Positions 5,843 through 7,827 of a DNA stretch of 7,827 nucleotides are shown here, piece by piece. Where the stretch lies: positions 1-7,827 of the forward strand of contig DNPO01000070.1 of the NCBI GenBank assembly GCA_003501375.1. The letters are read 5' to 3'. A program made the position numbers and the translations under genes. This DNA comes from Candidatus Sumerlaeota bacterium. GTDB lineage: Bacteria; Sumerlaeota; Sumerlaeia; UBA8349. The stretch's first letter is position 1. Each line of letters starts with the position of its first letter. The notes under the pieces are model-generated. The model did not search any database and was not told the origin of the DNA. It saw nothing but the letters and a program-made list of their open reading frames with translations.

Positions 5843-7827
5843 TTACTTCTTTTCCTGCAAACGCAGCACCGTGACAGAGTATGGGGGGAAAGTGTGCTGC
5901 ATTGTTGCAGACACGCCTTCCAATTTTTCTTCCTTCGGTGCAACCTTGGTTGGTTCGGCGAAGGAGTTTTCATCTGTAGACTTTTCCGAGGTCAGCACAA
6001 TGGCTTTTCCGGTCGATGCGAGAGACTTTATTCCAGTCAATTCCAAGGAAGCGTCCTGTGGTATAGCACCACCGTTCACGACCTTCACAATGACTTCGTT
6101 CGTGTCTTTCTTGCGTCCGGCCACGGCAAAGAGTGACTTGGAAGCGGAGCGTGATACATCGTGAATGATTTTGCCATCCACCGAGCATTTCACACGCTGC
6201 CCATCCATCTCAACCTTGAGGTCGTACCAGCGTCCAGTTTCGATGGAAATATTTTTCTTCTCATCTGGTAAATCGCCACCCTCCAGCCCGCTCTGCTTGT
6301 TTTCCCAACCACCAATGTTCCACCAGGTTCTGTCGTTGAGATTTGTGCTCTGGAACAAAACCAAGAAGCCTTCACTACCGCCGGTTTTACGCGCTTTCAA
6401 CGTCAAGGTGCAATTGCCAAAACTTTTGCCGTCCAAGAGGGCAAGAGCGGGCGTATCCGCGTTAGCTTGTTTCAATAGTCCGTCTTTGACTTCCCATTGT
6501 CCCTTGTCCGTTTTCCAAGCGCTCATGTCTTTAATTTCGCTTGACTGGAAAAGCGTACTGCCATCCGGGCCGGTTACCTGAATATCTTTGTACTCCGTTT
6601 GCGTGCCCCAACTCCCCACGCCGATACCGCCAGACAAAGTCTGTTGAGTCGTTGCAGCGGAAACCAGTTCCAAGGGAAGAATAACATCGGGTTTGTTATT
6701 GCCGAACATGGTCTGCACATAATACGACGGCGTACCATAAGTGCGCGATGCGTCAAATACAATGGCATTCGGGTTCCAGGCCTCCCAGGCAGGATTGACA
6801 AACAATGGAGCATAAGACGCCATTTCGACGATATCGGAGTTGCGCTCCATACCCGTCATAAAGGCCGCTTCGCCAACACCCGCGATCAAATTCCCCTTGC
6901 CGCAGGATTTGGTAACGGCATATTCGCCCACATAAACCTTGTGTCTCTTGCGATCGTACTTGTCATACTTTCCCGTTTCCCGCATAAAAAATCCGGGGTC
7001 GGAGTAATAATGCTCATCCACGATGTCGAGCAATTCCTCTTGCGGGGTGCCACCGCGCCAGTCGCACGCTATCAAGCGCATGTCCGGGTACTTCGCCATG
7101 ATGGCCTCACGAAATTTCGCATAGCGCTCATGGTATATCTTGCCCCCATTTTCATTGCCAATTTCCATAAATTTCATCTTAAACGGTTTGGGGTGTCCGG
7201 CCTTGGCACGCAACGCCCCCCACTTGCTGTCCACCGGGCCATTTGCGTATTCGATGGCATCCAGGGCATCCTGAATAAACTCTTGCACGTCAATACCGGG
7301 CGTTTCTTTTTGCGCACGCTCTTCCTTATGCGACATACCGCAGTTGATAACGTACATCGGCTCAGCCTTGATGTCCTCACAGAACTGTAGGAATTCGTGA
7401 TATCCCAATCCCTCGTTGCTCCAATAGCCCCACAAATCCCAATGCCCGACACGTTCTTCCACGGGGCCGATGGATTTTTTCCAGCGTACCGCGTTTTCAA
7501 TGACCGGATCACCTTCTACCACGCAACCACCAGGGAAACGCACAAACTTCGGGTTCATGTTTGCGATCATTTGCGCCAAATCGAGGCGAAGTCCGTGGTT
7601 CTTAAACGTTTCTGCGGGAATCAGCGAAACCATGTCCAGCCAGAGCGTCCCGGCGGATGCGGCAGTAACCACTAACTTTGCATTAGGATCGGTATTCTTA
7701 CCCTTCAGCGTAACCTCAAATTTTTTCCAATCTGCACCGACACCCTTCACCGTACCTTCAGCGAGAACACCATTTGCTCCGACAATGCGCACTGTCAATG
7801 GGCCTTTAAAATCATCGGCACAACGTG
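5843..7827 (-). CDS. GH51 alpha-L-arabinofuranosidase, partial (5' end missing)
   Basis: This retaining exo-enzyme family removes alpha-L-arabinofuranosyl groups from arabinan, arabinoxylan or related glycans. The frame is open to the window edge, so the N-terminus is absent; the TTG at 7796-7798 is an internal leucine, not a start. Residues are numbered here from that codon. Residues 1-61 are the end of a CBM4_9-like beta domain (GTLWLDMVSLIP). The TIM barrel follows, with FVRFPGGCVVEG (85-96), the acid/base Glu in EIGNEN (E216, codon 7151-7153) and the nucleophile Glu in YVGEYAV (E292, codon 6923-6925), then GEAAFMTGMERNSD and ASYAPLFVN. The C-terminal beta domain starts near LPLELVSA (374-381), is interrupted by a concanavalin-like module (about 388-549), and resumes with SLFAVAGRKKDTNEVIVKVV to FPPYSVTVLRL. 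The stop is TAA at 5843-5845. The downstream gene shares the inserted module. Secretion cannot be judged without the N-terminus. Confidence 0.95.
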   Translation of the reverse strand, partial: RCADDFKGPLTVRIVGANGVLAEGTVKGVGADWKKFEVTLKGKNTDPNAKLVVTAASAGTLWLDMVSLIPAETFKNHGLRLDLAQMIANMNPKFVRFPGGCVVEGDPVIENAVRWKKSIGPVEERVGHWDLWGYWSNEGLGYHEFLQFCEDIKAEPMYVINCGMSHKEERAQKETPGIDVQEFIQDALDAIEYANGPVDSKWGALRAKAGHPKPFKMKFMEIGNENGGKIYHERYAKFREAIMAKYPDMRLIACDWRGGTPQEELLDIVDEHYYSDPGFFMRETGKYDKYDRKRHKVYVGEYAVTKSCGKGNLIAGVGEAAFMTGMERNSDIVEMASYAPLFVNPAWEAWNPNAIVFDASRTYGTPSYYVQTMFGNNKPDVILPLELVSAATTQQTLSGGIGVGSWGTQTEYKDIQVTGPDGSTLFQSSEIKDMSAWKTDKGQWEVKDGLLKQANADTPALALLDGKSFGNCTLTLKARKTGGSEGFLVLFQSTNLNDRTWWNIGGWENKQSGLEGGDLPDEKKNISIETGRWYDLKVEMDGQRVKCSVDGKIIHDVSRSASKSLFAVAGRKKDTNEVIVKVVNGGAIPQDASLELTGIKSLASTGKAIVLTSEKSTDENSFAEPTKVAPKEEKLEGVSATMQHTFPPYSVTVLRLQEKK
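6152..6637 (-). repeat. Concanavalin-like module, copy 1, inside the GH51 gene
   Basis: Residues about 388-549 of the GH51 frame, from LSGGIGVGSWGTQTEYKDIQ to DGKIIHDVSR, with KARKTGG, TWWNIGGWENKQ, ETGRWYDLKVEMDG and the cysteine pair C463 and C538. It splits the C-terminal beta domain of the enzyme. Its DNA shares a run of 17 identical bases with copy 2 over the KARKTGG codons, consistent with duplication within this locus. Confidence 0.88.

Noticed and set aside
6599..7390. Plus-strand frame of 263 codons
   Set aside because: It is antisense to the GH51 catalytic domain, whose active-site motifs are certain on the minus strand. The length is explained by codon bias in the real gene.
7796..7798. 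Start codon of the GH51 gene
   Set aside because: The codon is TTG, the frame continues without a stop to the window edge, and the residues upstream (DDFKGPL) continue the beta-domain pattern, so the gene is truncated by the window.
1..7827. Defence island, mobile element, CRISPR, tRNA or rRNA
   Set aside because: No transposase, integrase, nuclease or toxin-antitoxin pair, no regularly spaced repeats and no recognisable RNA gene were seen. The lone XRE regulator is not sufficient evidence of a defence or phage system.

Overview
The window is bacterial chromosomal DNA and every supported gene lies on the minus strand, so the biological reading order runs from the high coordinate end to position 1. 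By eye the base composition is balanced (near 50% G+C in genes) with A+T-rich gaps. Clear Shine-Dalgarno motifs precede several starts. That argues against Bacteroidota, which mostly lack them, and together with the type of alpha-L-arabinofuranosidase it suggests a PVC-group bacterium (Verrucomicrobiota, Lentisphaerota or Kiritimatiellota). That placement is an inference, not a determination.

Layout in transcription order. (1) 7827-5843: the 3' part of a GH51 alpha-L-arabinofuranosidase gene, cut by the window edge. Both catalytic glutamates are present, and a concanavalin-like (DUF1080/LamG-type) module of about 160 residues is inserted in its C-terminal beta domain. (2) 5842-5732: a 111-base gap with a 32-base imperfect inverted repeat. 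(3) 5731-4646: a secreted protein of 361 residues made almost only of two further copies of the same module, with no catalytic domain. (4) 4645-4417: an A+T-rich gap with a tandem 11-base repeat and a weak promoter candidate. (5) 4416-3104: two translationally coupled genes (4-base ATGA overlap). The first encodes a protein with an N-terminal hydrophobic segment and an alpha/beta domain that may be related to DUF1257/Ycf35. The second encodes a TPR-like protein. (6) 3024-2863: a 53-codon gene with a very strong ribosome binding site that encodes a single-span membrane protein. (7) 2862-2717: a regulatory gap with a promoter candidate starting from a perfect TTGACA and a strong stem-loop in the predicted leader. 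(8) 2716-2162: an XRE-family helix-turn-helix regulator. (9) 2161-2000: a gap with a good promoter candidate for uvrB. (10) 1999-2: uvrB, complete.

How the genes work together. The GH51 enzyme and the double-module protein form a small glycan unit: one removes arabinofuranosyl residues, and the other probably binds carbohydrate or cell-surface glycan through modules shared with the enzyme. The coupled pair plus the 53-residue protein look like one transcription unit making a membrane-associated assembly of unknown purpose. The XRE regulator and uvrB appear to be independent units. I see no mobile element, CRISPR array, tRNA or rRNA, and no clear sign of horizontal transfer. The most novel-looking items are the circularly arranged module copies across two neighbouring genes, the unannotated 53-residue membrane protein, and the coupled pair upstream of it.
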